Shown here: positions 25,804 to 34,655 of the stretch, piece by piece
Numbering within the stretch: position 1 is the first letter of the stretch
Layout of the letters: each line of letters starts with the position of its first letter
Source of the DNA: an uncultured Ruminococcus sp.
Lineage (GTDB): Bacteria; Bacillota; Clostridia; Oscillospirales; Acutalibacteraceae
NCBI GenBank assembly: GCA_934476515.1
Contig: CAKSNZ010000007.1
Location: forward strand, 1 to 64,000
Direction: 5' to 3'
Length of the DNA: 64,000 nucleotides
Program-made: the position numbers and the translations under genes
Notes under the pieces: model-generated
Seen by the model: only the letters and a program-made list of their open reading frames with translations
What the model was told of the DNA's origin: nothing
Databases searched by the model: none

Positions 25804-26829
25804 ATGAAGACTAGTGATTTTTATTATGATTTACCGGAAGAACTTATTGCTCAGACACCTGTTGAACCAAGAGATTCTTCAAGAATGATGGTTTATAACA
25901 GAAAAACTAAGGAAGTTCTTCACAAGCATTTTTATGATGTTATTGACTTTTTAAATGAAGGTGATGCTCTTATTGTTAATGACTCAAGAGTTTTACCTGC
26001 AAGAATTTACGGTACAAAAATTCCTACCGGTGCTAATGTAGAATTCTTACTGTTAAAGCAAGTTAAAGACAAGGTATGGGAAACACTTGTAAAGCCCGGT
26101 AAAAAAGCAAGAACCGGTGACAGCTTTACTTTTGGTGATGGCATTATGACAGGTAAAGTTATTGATGTACTTGAAGATGGCAACAGAATTGTTGAATTTA
26201 AGTGTGACAGTAACTTCTATGAAACACTTGATAAGATTGGTCAAATGCCACTTCCTCCATATATTCATGAAAAGTTAAAGGACAAGGAAAGATACCAGAC
26301 AGTATATAGTCACGAACTTGGTTCTGCTGCTGCACCTACTGCGGGACTTCACTTTACTGATGAGTTACTTGAAAAAATTAAGGCTAAAGGCATTAAGATT
26401 GGATATGTAACACTTCATGTAGGACTTGGTACATTTAGACCTGTAAAGGTTGATGATGTTACAACTCATAAGATGCACAGTGAACATTATGAAGTGCCGG
26501 AAGAAACTGCAAAGCTGATTGAAGAAACCAAAAAGAATGGCAAGAGAGTTATTGCAGTTGGCACAACTTCTTGCAGAACACTTGAAAGTGTTGCAAAGGA
26601 ATATGGCAAGGTTGTTCCTTGTGAAGGTTGGACAGATATTTTCATTTATCCGGGATTTGAGTTTAAAGTGCTTGACGGACTTATTACTAACTTTCATCTA
26701 CCTGAAAGCACACTTATTATGCTAGTTTCTGCTTTTGCCGGTTATGATGAAGTTATGGGGATATATAAAGAAGCTGTCAAAGAGAAATACAGATTTTTCT
26801 CATTTGGTGACAGTATGTTTATTGAGTAA
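25804..26829 (+). CDS. queA: S-adenosylmethionine:tRNA ribosyltransferase-isomerase
   Basis: A 341-residue enzyme that adds the epoxycyclopentane unit to preQ1 in tRNA during queuosine synthesis. Conserved segments include [12 protein letters not shown] near the start, [19 protein letters not shown] and the C-terminal [13 protein letters not shown]. It lies 8 bp upstream of tgt, the preceding enzyme of the pathway, and is probably cotranscribed with it. Confidence 0.97.
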   Translation: MKTSDFYYDLPEELIAQTPVEPRDSSRMMVYNRKTKEVLHKHFYDVIDFLNEGDALIVNDSRVLPARIYGTKIPTGANVEFLLLKQVKDKVWETLVKPGKKARTGDSFTFGDGIMTGKVIDVLEDGNRIVEFKCDSNFYETLDKIGQMPLPPYIHEKLKDKERYQTVYSHELGSAAAPTAGLHFTDELLEKIKAKGIKIGYVTLHVGLGTFRPVKVDDVTTHKMHSEHYEVPEETAKLIEETKKNGKRVIAVGTTSCRTLESVAKEYGKVVPCEGWTDIFIYPGFEFKVLDGLITNFHLPESTLIMLVSAFAGYDEVMGIYKEAVKEKYRFFSFGDSMFIE

Positions 26830-26837
26830 GGAGAAAT

Positions 26838-27968
26838 ATGTTTAAATTAATTAAGAATGAAAAAACTGCAAGACGAGGTGAGTTTATAACACCACACGGT
26901 ACTTTTCAAACTCCTTGTTTTATGAATGTTGCAACTGCCGGTGCTATTAAGGGTGGTGTATCTTCCTTTGATTTAAAGGATATTAAGTGCCAGGTTATGT
27001 TGTGTAACACCTATCACCTACATGTTAGAACAGGTGATAAAATTATTAAAGAGTTAGGTGGTATTCACAGTCTTACTAAGTGGGATGGTCCTATACTTAC
27101 AGACTCAGGTGGATTTCAGGTATTCTCTCTTGCAAAGCTAAGAAACATTAAAGAAGAAGGTGTTTACTTTTCTTCCCATATTGACGGTAGAAAAATATTT
27201 ATGGGACCTGAAGAATCAATGCAAATTCAATCTAACCTAGGCTCTACTATTGCTATGGCATTTGATGAATGTATTGAAAACCCTGCCCCATATGATTATG
27301 TAAAGAATTCTATTGGTCGTACTACCAGATGGCTTGAAAGATGCAAAAAAGAAATGGACAGACTAAACAGTCTTCCTGACACTATTAACAAAAAACAAAT
27401 GCTATTTGGTATTAACCAAGGTTCTACTTACAGTGACCTTAGGATTCAGCATATGAAAGATATTTCTAAACTTGACCTTGACGGTTATGCTATCGGTGGT
27501 TTAGCAGTTGGTGAAACTGCTGATGAAATGTATCGAATTATTGAAGATGTTGAACCATATATGCCTAAGGATAAAATCAGATACCTAATGGGTGTTGGTA
27601 CTCCTGTAAATATTCTTGAAAGTGTTAAGCGTGGTGTTGATTTATTTGACTGTGTTATGCCTAGTAGAAATGCAAGACATGGTCACCTATTCACTAAGAG
27701 TGGTATCATCAACATTAACAATCAAAAATATCAAAAGGACCTTGCTCCTATTGACAAAGAGTGTAATTGTCCTGTATGCAAGAGTTTTTCAAGGGCATAC
27801 CTAAGACATCTTAAGAAAGCTGAGGAAATGCTTTATATGCGACTTGCAGTAATGCACAACTTATATTTCTACAATAATCTAATGGAAGAAATCAGAAATG
27901 CTCTTGATAATGGAGAATTTGAGACATATTACAACAATAATATTGACATATTAGGAAAACGCATTTAA
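26838..27968 (+). CDS. tgt: Queuine/preQ1 tRNA-guanine transglycosylase
   Basis: A 376-residue enzyme that swaps guanine at the wobble position for preQ1. The catalytic segments TDSGGFQVFSL and DCVMPSRNARHGHLFT and the zinc site CNCPVC with a following His are present. AAGGAG precedes the ATG and overlaps the queA stop codon. No queuosine transporter or preQ1 synthesis genes lie in this window. Confidence 0.97.
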   Translation: MFKLIKNEKTARRGEFITPHGTFQTPCFMNVATAGAIKGGVSSFDLKDIKCQVMLCNTYHLHVRTGDKIIKELGGIHSLTKWDGPILTDSGGFQVFSLAKLRNIKEEGVYFSSHIDGRKIFMGPEESMQIQSNLGSTIAMAFDECIENPAPYDYVKNSIGRTTRWLERCKKEMDRLNSLPDTINKKQMLFGINQGSTYSDLRIQHMKDISKLDLDGYAIGGLAVGETADEMYRIIEDVEPYMPKDKIRYLMGVGTPVNILESVKRGVDLFDCVMPSRNARHGHLFTKSGIININNQKYQKDLAPIDKECNCPVCKSFSRAYLRHLKKAEEMLYMRLAVMHNLYFYNNLMEEIRNALDNGEFETYYNNNIDILGKRI

Positions 27969-27976
27969 AATAGTAC

Positions 27977-28005
27977 TTGAATATGCAATGAAAAGTTGTT
28001 ATAAT
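27977..28005 (+). promoter_or_regulatory. yajC promoter
   Basis: TTGAAT (27977-27982), exactly 17 nt, TATAAT (28000-28005), 33 bp before the yajC ATG. Confidence 0.75.
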
Positions 28006-28037
28006 CTAATTATTAATATGAAATGGAGAATTTAACT

Positions 28038-28436
28038 ATGAATCTAAACTTACTTTCCGGCTCAACTGGTAGCGGTAGCATGTGGACACTAATCATCATC
28101 TACGCTCTTATCTTCGTTGGTATCTACTTTATTCTTATCAGACCAAAGTCAAAGAAATCAAAGCAAGAACAGGAACTAAGAAACAGCCTACAGATTGGTG
28201 ATGAAATCACAACAATCGGTGGTATCGTTGGTAGAGTTATTGCTATTAGAGAAGAAGCTGATGAAATCGTACTTGAAACAGGTTCTGAAAAGACAAAGAT
28301 GGTATTTAAGCGTTGGGCTATTTCAACTGTTAATTCAGGTAAGGATAAACCTGCTGAAAAGACTGACAAGACAGAAAAGAAAGGTTTCTTCGGTAGAAAG
28401 AAAAAAAATGCTGAAGAAAACCCAGTTGAAAAATAA
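28038..28436 (+). CDS. yajC: Preprotein translocase subunit YajC
   Basis: A 132-residue protein with one membrane helix (residues about 15-34, then IRPKSKKSKQEQEL) and the cytoplasmic SIGDEITTIGGIVG-type domain. It assists the SecYEG translocon with SecDF. The ATG at 28038 follows TGGAGAA, so the ATG at 28023, which overlaps this site, is unlikely. A Lys-rich tail of about 25 residues extends beyond the usual end. Confidence 0.93.
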   Translation: MNLNLLSGSTGSGSMWTLIIIYALIFVGIYFILIRPKSKKSKQEQELRNSLQIGDEITTIGGIVGRVIAIREEADEIVLETGSEKTKMVFKRWAISTVNSGKDKPAEKTDKTEKKGFFGRKKKNAEENPVEK

Positions 28437-28453
28437 TTACATAATTTTCAATT

Positions 28454-28493
28454 CCCCTGAATATGATTTAGTATCATATTTGGGGGTGTTTTT
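28454..28493 (+). promoter_or_regulatory. Hairpin/terminator whose 3' arm is the ribosome site of the next gene
   Basis: Arms 28454-28467 and 28473-28486 pair over 14 bp with two G-U wobbles. The 3' arm ends in GGGGG, the core of the Shine-Dalgarno GGGGGTG, and is followed by TTTTT and then TTG. The stem thus looks like a yajC terminator whose second arm is also the ribosome site of the next gene. Confidence 0.65.
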
Positions 28494-28901
28494 TTGAAAA
28501 GCATTACTTTAGGATTTAATAAATTTAAGTACATAAAAGGTTTAGTAGTTGGTTTAATAGTTGGAGAATTAACTCTTATTGTTTTACTTAGCCTTGTGGC
28601 AATAGTTATGAGTAACACAGGGATACTTAACAGTACTGTACTAAACATTCTTCTCACTATTATATGTGGTGTATGTGCATTTGTTACAGGGTTTATATGT
28701 TCAAAAATTTCTCCTATTAAGGGATATATCAATGGGATTAGCAGTGGGTTTATATTTTTCTTAATTATCTTTAGTGCAGGTATGATAAGCATTGACAGTA
28801 ATTTTACTGTTTTTACATTCTTAAAGTTTATTGTATCTTTCCTATTCGGCACTATTGGTGGAATACTTGGTGTAAGTAAAAAAGAAAAGTTAATAAAATA
28901 A
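28494..28901 (+). CDS. TIGR04086-family small membrane protein
   Basis: A 135-residue protein with four predicted transmembrane helices and little else. The family is common directly downstream of yajC in Clostridia, as here (57 bp). TTG is the start: GGGGGTG stands upstream and no ATG lies near. Function unknown. Expression may depend on the hairpin at 28454-28486. Confidence 0.75.
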   Translation: MKSITLGFNKFKYIKGLVVGLIVGELTLIVLLSLVAIVMSNTGILNSTVLNILLTIICGVCAFVTGFICSKISPIKGYINGISSGFIFFLIIFSAGMISIDSNFTVFTFLKFIVSFLFGTIGGILGVSKKEKLIK

Positions 28902-28905
28902 TTAT

Positions 28906-28944
28906 AGGCTAGTGATACTTTTAAATCTATCACTAGCCTTTTTC
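28906..28944. terminator. Bidirectional terminator between the TIGR04086 gene and pncB
   Basis: Arms AGGCTAGTGATA and TATCACTAGCCT (12 bp). TTTTTCG follows on the plus strand; the minus strand has a weaker T-rich run. It sits between two convergent genes. Confidence 0.82.
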
Positions 28945-28954
28945 GTAAAATATA

Positions 28955-30403
28955 TTAAATAAAGTTTTTAAATCTTGAAAGTAAGTCTTTCTTGGTATTC
29001 CATAGTTTTTCTGAAAGGTCAACATAATAAGTATGTGGATTTTCAAAACGCTTAACTTCATCCCATAGTAAATCAATTTCTTTAGCACAATAATCTTTGA
29101 TTTCTTCAAGGGTTGGCATATCATATACACAATTACCATCTTTAAAGATTGGTACTTGAAGCTCTCTAACTTTAAAGTTAGTTAACTCTTTAGTTTTCCA
29201 AGTAGCTTGTTGGTCAAAGATTATTCTAGGTTCTTTATCACTTACTACTTCATCATAGATACAAAGTTCATCTGCCAAAGCCTTGCCACTTTCTTTGTCA
29301 TAGTATCTATAAACTTTCTTAAAGTGTGGGTTAGTGATTTTTGCAGTGTTTTCACTGACTTTGATTTTTGGAACAATGTTGCCATCATTATCTTCAACTG
29401 CAACTAACTTATATACTCCACCAAATACAGGTGTACTCTTGGAAGTAATCAGTCTTTCACCTACACCAAAGGTATCTACCTTTGCGTCTTGCATCATTAA
29501 GTCACGAATTAGGTATTCATCAAGTGCATTAGATGCTACAATCTTACAACACTGCAGTCCTGCATCATCAAGCATTTTTCTTGCTTTCTTAGATAGATAG
29601 GAAATATCACCTGAATCAAGTCTGATTGCAAAATTAGTAATACCCTTTGGTAAAAGAATTTCTTTAAACACCTTAATTGCATTTGGTACACCACTTTTTA
29701 TGGTGTTATAAGTATCAACTAAAAGTGTTACATTCTCCGGATAGGTTTCACAATAAGTCTTAAAAGCATCATACTCAGTATCAAACATTTGTATCCAAGA
29801 ATGAGCCATTGTACCACCGGCAGGTACACCATAAAGTTCATCGGTAATTGTACAAGCAGTACCTGCACATCCACCTATATATGCTGCTCTTGCACCTAAG
29901 ATTGCACCATCAGCACCTTGTGCTCTACGAGAACCAAACTCTAAAACCGTTCTACCCTGTGAGGCTCTTACAATTCTATTTGCTTTTGTTGCAATTAGTG
30001 ACTGATGATTAATTGAAAGAAGTACAAATGTTTCAATAAGTTGTGCTTCAATTGCCGGTGCTTTTACAGTAAGGATTGGCTCATTTGGAAATACAGGTGT
30101 ACCCTCAGGTATTGCATATATATCACCTGTAAAATGAAAATCCTTTAGGTAATCTAAAAATTTTTCATCAAAGATATTTTTTGAACGTAAAAAATCAATA
30201 TCTTCTTTTGAAAAATGAAGGTTCTTTATATAATCAATTACTTGTTCAAGACCGGCTACAATTGCAAAACCACCATTGTCAGGTACTGAACGATAGAATA
30301 CATCAAAATATGTAATTTTCTTATAAAAACCGTTCTTAAAGTAACCATTTGCCATTGTAAGTTCATAGAAGTCACATAGCATAGTCATATTCTTTTCTGT
30401 CAT
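28955..30403 (-). CDS. pncB: Nicotinate phosphoribosyltransferase
   Basis: A 482-residue NAD-salvage enzyme that converts nicotinate and PRPP to nicotinate mononucleotide. The segment DFYELTMANGYF begins the protein, and LEFGSRRAQGADGA and FAIRLDSGD are typical of the family. The start at 30403 follows AGGTGTAAAT. It lies 12 bp downstream of pncA, which makes its substrate. Confidence 0.95.
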   Translation of the reverse strand: MTEKNMTMLCDFYELTMANGYFKNGFYKKITYFDVFYRSVPDNGGFAIVAGLEQVIDYIKNLHFSKEDIDFLRSKNIFDEKFLDYLKDFHFTGDIYAIPEGTPVFPNEPILTVKAPAIEAQLIETFVLLSINHQSLIATKANRIVRASQGRTVLEFGSRRAQGADGAILGARAAYIGGCAGTACTITDELYGVPAGGTMAHSWIQMFDTEYDAFKTYCETYPENVTLLVDTYNTIKSGVPNAIKVFKEILLPKGITNFAIRLDSGDISYLSKKARKMLDDAGLQCCKIVASNALDEYLIRDLMMQDAKVDTFGVGERLITSKSTPVFGGVYKLVAVEDNDGNIVPKIKVSENTAKITNPHFKKVYRYYDKESGKALADELCIYDEVVSDKEPRIIFDQQATWKTKELTNFKVRELQVPIFKDGNCVYDMPTLEEIKDYCAKEIDLLWDEVKRFENPHTYYVDLSEKLWNTKKDLLSRFKNFI

Positions 30404-30415
30404 ATTTACACCTAC

Positions 30416-30940
30416 TTATTCTGTTATTTTAATTTGGAAGCTACTCATAACGGAAAGTGCTTCATCATTTAATTTGTCGTCATTTGATGCTACAAGATTC
30501 TTGTTCACAATAATTTCTGTTTCAGGTTGGGCAGTTTTTGCAATTACTGCATTTGAGATAACACAGATATTTGTTACTACACCAACTAATTCTATTGATG
30601 AATACCGATTATTTTTTAAATATTCAAATAGTTTATCTGAACCAAAAGTGTTTTTCTCAAAAAGTAAATCCGATTCTTTAACCGAATGTGACACTTTCCC
30701 ATAAAGATTATGACCGATTGTACCTTTAATACAATGTGGTACAGGTAAAGATTTACCCTCATTTGTATTCATATAATCATCATAGTGAGTATCTAAGGTA
30801 AAAACAACATCATCACTGTTATTATGGTACTTTTTTATTAAATTAGCAATTTCAAAGTCAAGTTCTTTAGCTTTTTCAAAGCCAAGAGAACCTGAAACAA
30901 AATCATTTTGATAATCTACAACTACAAGACATTTCTTCAT
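30416..30940 (-). CDS. pncA: Isochorismatase-family nicotinamidase
   Basis: A 174-residue protein. The catalytic Asp lies in VVDYQNDF and the nucleophile Cys in GVVTNICVIS; TLDTHYDDY contains the metal ligands. Nicotinamidase deamidates nicotinamide to nicotinate. The adjacency to pncB supports this assignment over other isochorismatase family members. Confidence 0.85.
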   Translation of the reverse strand: MKKCLVVVDYQNDFVSGSLGFEKAKELDFEIANLIKKYHNNSDDVVFTLDTHYDDYMNTNEGKSLPVPHCIKGTIGHNLYGKVSHSVKESDLLFEKNTFGSDKLFEYLKNNRYSSIELVGVVTNICVISNAVIAKTAQPETEIIVNKNLVASNDDKLNDEALSVMSSFQIKITE

Positions 30941-31054
30941 AATTAATCCCTACTTAAATTTTCTTTAATAATATTCAATCATTTTTTAGGAATTTAGTCA
31001 AGTATAATTTAAGTAAATTTTAGTTTAGAAAAGTTTAGGATAAGATAAAAAAGG

Positions 31055-31087
31055 TATAAAAAAGACCTATGCATAAACATAGGTCTT
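31055..31087 (-). terminator. Terminator of ilvE
   Basis: Arms AAGACCTATG and CATAGGTCTT (10 bp) followed by TTTTTTATACC on the minus strand. Confidence 0.85.
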
Positions 31088-31112
31088 AAAGTCTTAACTT
31101 TTAGATTTTAGA

Positions 31113-32183
31113 TTAGCAAACAGGAACAACCCAACCTAGCTTATCTTCAATCTTACCCCACTGAATACCTGTTAGGTTATCGTAAAGTTTCTGGCTGATT
31201 TCACCGATTTCACCATTGTTGATTGTCATAACCTTGTCGCCACACTTTAATTCACCGATTGGTGAAATAACTGCAGCAGTACCTGTACCAAAGCTTTCCT
31301 TTAGTCTGCCTTCGTCAGCTGCCTTTTCAACTTCCTGAATTGAAAGTCTTCTTTCTGAAACCTTGTAACCCCAAGATTTTAGAAGTTCGATTGTACTCAT
31401 TCTTGTGATACCACCAAGGATTGAACCCTGAAGTGCAGGTGTAATAACTTCGTCATCAATAACAAAGAATACATTCATTGTACCAACTTCTTCAATATAC
31501 TTTCTTTCTACACCGTCTAGCCATAGAACCTGAGTATATTTCTGCTTTTCAGCTTCATCCTGAGCCTTTAGAGAAGCAGCATAGTTACCACCTGTCTTAG
31601 TAAAGCCCATACCACCCTTAACGGCACGAACATAATTTTCTTCAACATAAATCTTAACAGGGTTAAGTCCTTCAGGATAATAAGCACCAACAGGACAACA
31701 GATAATTACAAATAGAAGATGTTTTGCAGGGTGAACACCTAGCTGAGCATCTGTTGAGAAAATAAATGGTCTAATGTATAGAGATGTACCTTCTGAATGT
31801 GGTACCCAATCTTTTTCTACTTCTACAAGTTTCTTAACTGCTTCTACTGCAAACTTTTCGTCAATCTGAGGAATACAAAGTCTTTCGTTAGAAACATTAA
31901 GTCTAGCCATATTTTTGTCCGGTCTAAATAGGTTAATGCCACCGTTGACATTTCTGTATGCTTTCATACCTTCAAATACTTCTTGACCGTAGTGGAATAC
32001 CATTGCTGATGGGTCTAGTGCGATTGGACCATAAGGTACAATTCTTGGGTCATGCCAACCCTGACCTTCATCATAATTCATTAGGAACATATGGTCTGTG
32101 AAAATACGACCAAAACCTAGTTTACTTTCGTCTTGTGGTTTTTCTTTTGGATTTTTAGTAAGTTCAATTTTAATTTCTTCCAT
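31113..32183 (-). CDS. ilvE: Branched-chain amino-acid aminotransferase
   Basis: A 356-residue class IV PLP aminotransferase that interconverts valine, leucine and isoleucine with their keto acids. The Lys before TGGNYAASL is the PLP lysine; FGTGTAAVISPIGEL is a family motif. The length and TGGNYA context match the longer bacterial and eukaryotic BCAT type. It has its own promoter and terminator. Confidence 0.94.
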   Translation of the reverse strand: MEEIKIELTKNPKEKPQDESKLGFGRIFTDHMFLMNYDEGQGWHDPRIVPYGPIALDPSAMVFHYGQEVFEGMKAYRNVNGGINLFRPDKNMARLNVSNERLCIPQIDEKFAVEAVKKLVEVEKDWVPHSEGTSLYIRPFIFSTDAQLGVHPAKHLLFVIICCPVGAYYPEGLNPVKIYVEENYVRAVKGGMGFTKTGGNYAASLKAQDEAEKQKYTQVLWLDGVERKYIEEVGTMNVFFVIDDEVITPALQGSILGGITRMSTIELLKSWGYKVSERRLSIQEVEKAADEGRLKESFGTGTAAVISPIGELKCGDKVMTINNGEIGEISQKLYDNLTGIQWGKIEDKLGWVVPVC

Positions 32184-32206
32184 AATATAATCGACCTTTC
32201 GTATAT

Positions 32207-32247
32207 GAACTCTAGTTCTATTTTATCACAAATTACATAATAGTCAA
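32207..32247 (-). promoter_or_regulatory. ilvE promoter with LexA-like palindrome
   Basis: Minus strand TTGACT (32242-32247), 16-nt spacer, TAAAAT (32220-32225). The -35 box overlaps the 3' end of the RluD-like gene. GAACTCTAGTTC (32207-32218) lies over the expected start point and has the form GAAC-N4-GTTC, as LexA boxes do. Confidence 0.55.
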
Positions 32248-33110
32248 TATTTTAACAAATATTTTATGTCAAAAGGCAAATTACTTTCCAAAACTATTTT
32301 TTTATTGCTTATTGGATGGGTAAAAATCACCTTGCTACAATGTAATGCTTGTCTGGAGATATGCTCTAAAGAACCACCATATAAATCATCCCCTGCAAGT
32401 GGATAACCTAGGTATGACATATGGCATCTTATCTGATGAGTTCTGCCTGTTTCTAAAGTACAGAGAATCTCTGTATAGCTTGGACTTCTATTAATTACTT
32501 TATAGTGAGTAACAGCCTTTGCACCATCATCAGAAACTTCACGAACCATCTTGCTATTTTCTTTTAATTTTATATTTTTATTTACCGTACCATCTTCGAC
32601 AATATTACCACAGCATACTGCTGTATATTCTTTATATAGGGACTTGATTTTGTTTGCTACGAATCTGTTTTTTGCAATTACAACTAAGCCAGATGTATCT
32701 CTGTCAATTCTGTTAATTGCTCTAAAGGTATAGTCCTCATTTTTGTTAAGTGAATAATATCTAACTATATTGGCTAAGGTATCTGTTTGGTGATTCTTAG
32801 TAGGATGTACCGGCATTAGTGGTGGTTTATCTACTACCAAAATATAGTCATCCTCATAAATTACATTTAGTTCGCCTTTAGTTGGAGTAATTTCGTTACT
32901 GTCGTTAGGTAAATTAATTACTACTTTATCCCCTACATACACATTATCGATAGTTCTTAAAAGCTGATTATCCCTAGTAATTCCCATTTTTGTTCTTACC
33001 AGCCTTGTAATTAATCTTGCAGAAATGTTGCAATAATACTTTAAGAACTCTTTGCAATTTTTGTTGTCATATTCTATTGGTACTATAAAAGTTAAACTTT
33101 TTCTATTCAT
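32244..33110 (-). CDS. RluD-like pseudouridine synthase
   Basis: A 288-residue protein with an N-terminal S4 RNA-binding domain and the catalytic domain, with the Asp in NRIDRDTSGLVVIAKN. GRTHQIRCHMSYLGYP is a family motif. It modifies uridines in RNA; whether its target is 23S rRNA or tRNA cannot be read from sequence. It lies 4 bp downstream of a DUF1294 gene, and the two may be cotranscribed. Confidence 0.9.
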   Translation of the reverse strand: MNRKSLTFIVPIEYDNKNCKEFLKYYCNISARLITRLVRTKMGITRDNQLLRTIDNVYVGDKVVINLPNDSNEITPTKGELNVIYEDDYILVVDKPPLMPVHPTKNHQTDTLANIVRYYSLNKNEDYTFRAINRIDRDTSGLVVIAKNRFVANKIKSLYKEYTAVCCGNIVEDGTVNKNIKLKENSKMVREVSDDGAKAVTHYKVINRSPSYTEILCTLETGRTHQIRCHMSYLGYPLAGDDLYGGSLEHISRQALHCSKVIFTHPISNKKIVLESNLPFDIKYLLKY

Positions 33111-33114
33111 AACA

Positions 33115-33363
33115 CTATCCTATATAACCTACTGCGTAAAGCACTACTAAGGTAAAAATAATTTGTAACACAAAAATAATGGGAATACCAACCATAAAAA
33201 GTAGATGTCTTGTTTTGTGGTGAATAATTCTCATAATTAGGTACATTAATACTGAACCACCTAAAAATGAAAATAGCATTAAGGTGCTTTCTCTCACTCT
33301 CCACAAGCCTAAAACACTTGCTCTTTTATCATATATAGTCAAAGCTATGGCTATAATATTCAC
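33115..33363 (-). CDS. DUF1294-family membrane protein
   Basis: An 82-residue protein with the DUF1294 signature: a DKRAS segment, WRVRESTLMLFSFLGGS and HHKTRHLLFMVGIP. It has three predicted helices. Start is GTG at 33363; a TAG lies four codons upstream in frame, and no clear ribosome site is seen, so the N-terminus is uncertain and may be shortened relative to the family. Function unknown. Confidence 0.7.
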   Translation of the reverse strand: MNIIAIALTIYDKRASVLGLWRVRESTLMLFSFLGGSVLMYLIMRIIHHKTRHLLFMVGIPIIFVLQIIFTLVVLYAVGYIG

Positions 33364-33428
33364 TACTACTAACTACTAAATATATAATCAAAAAATATAA
33401 CATAATATCACCGAAAGGATTGTTAATA

Positions 33429-34655
33429 TTGAAAACTAAAATTTATTTATCTTTACTTGCTTTATCACTTCTAATAGCTGTTATCACATTAAATTACTAT
33501 GAAGTAGCTAATCCTGTAAAGGAAGTAATAAACACAAATACTGTACCTATAACCGAAAGTACCACTAAAAAGGTTATTAAGAAAAGTCAGGACAAATTCT
33601 TTATGAAAGGAATTTGGGTTACATATATGGACCTTGATATGAGTGACACAGACAGAAGTTACACTTCTTTTAAAAAGAAGTTTGATTCTATTGTTGACAC
33701 TTGCAAAGAAAAAGGCTTTAACACACTTATTGTACAAGTTAGGCCATTTTCCGATGCATTATATAATTCATGTGTATATCCTTATTCTCACATACTTACA
33801 GGTGAACAAGGTAAAAATCCAAATTATGATGGACTAAAATATATGTGCAAAAAGGTTCACGAGTCCGAAATGAGGATTGAGGCTTGGGTAAATCCATACA
33901 GAGTAAAAAGCAAAAAAGTTCCGGAAAAATTATCAAATGATAACCCATACATTAAGGATAATTCCATAGGTGTTGAAACTGATGATGGAATATATCTTAA
34001 CCCGGCAAGTAAAAAGGCTCAAGATCTGGTTGTAAAAGGTGTTGAAGAAATTGTAGCTAACTATGACATTGACGGAATACAGTTTGACGATTACTTCTAC
34101 CCTACTGATGATGAAAGTTTTGACAGCAGAGAATACAGTCAATACAAAAAAGCACAAAATAACAACTGTCTTAGCCTTGATAAATGGAGAATGAACAATG
34201 TTAATACACTTATCAAAAATGTATATGAGAAGATTCACAGTCTTAAAGATAATGTACAGTTTGGCATTTCACCACAAGGCAATGTTGACAACAACAAGGA
34301 AATTTATGCTGATGTAAAAACTTGGTGCAGTAAAGATGGATATATAGACTACATTTGTCCTCAAATTTACTTTAGCCTAGACAATCCTGCACTTACATAT
34401 GAAGATGCCATTAATGATTGGCTAAAGATTAAGAAAAATAAAAATATCAAAATATATTCAGGTCTTGCCGGATATAAGGCCGGTACTGATGACAGTGACA
34501 GTGGCACTTGGAGTGACTTTGACGATATACTAAAGCAAGAATATGAAATTGCAGTAAAAAAGAACTATAATGGTATAATGCTATACAGTTATAGTTCTTT
34601 ATCTGAAAAATCTGCAACTAAGGAAATTGCAAACCTTACTATGAAATTAAATTAA
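33429..34655 (+). CDS. GHL10-type glycoside hydrolase-like lipo-/membrane-anchored protein
   Basis: A 408-residue secreted protein. The N-terminal hydrophobic segment anchors it; a Thr/Ser/Lys linker follows. The catalytic-like domain is the YngK/DUF187 family-10-like hydrolase, with VQVRPFSDALY, EAWVNPYRV, DGIQFDDYFYP and FGISPQGN motifs. Such proteins may act on peptidoglycan. Start is TTG: AAAGGA lies 9 nt upstream, and an upstream in-frame TTG overlaps it. The end overlaps that of the convergent mtaB by 9 nt. Confidence 0.85.
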   Translation: MKTKIYLSLLALSLLIAVITLNYYEVANPVKEVINTNTVPITESTTKKVIKKSQDKFFMKGIWVTYMDLDMSDTDRSYTSFKKKFDSIVDTCKEKGFNTLIVQVRPFSDALYNSCVYPYSHILTGEQGKNPNYDGLKYMCKKVHESEMRIEAWVNPYRVKSKKVPEKLSNDNPYIKDNSIGVETDDGIYLNPASKKAQDLVVKGVEEIVANYDIDGIQFDDYFYPTDDESFDSREYSQYKKAQNNNCLSLDKWRMNNVNTLIKNVYEKIHSLKDNVQFGISPQGNVDNNKEIYADVKTWCSKDGYIDYICPQIYFSLDNPALTYEDAINDWLKIKKNKNIKIYSGLAGYKAGTDDSDSGTWSDFDDILKQEYEIAVKKNYNGIMLYSYSSLSEKSATKEIANLTMKLN

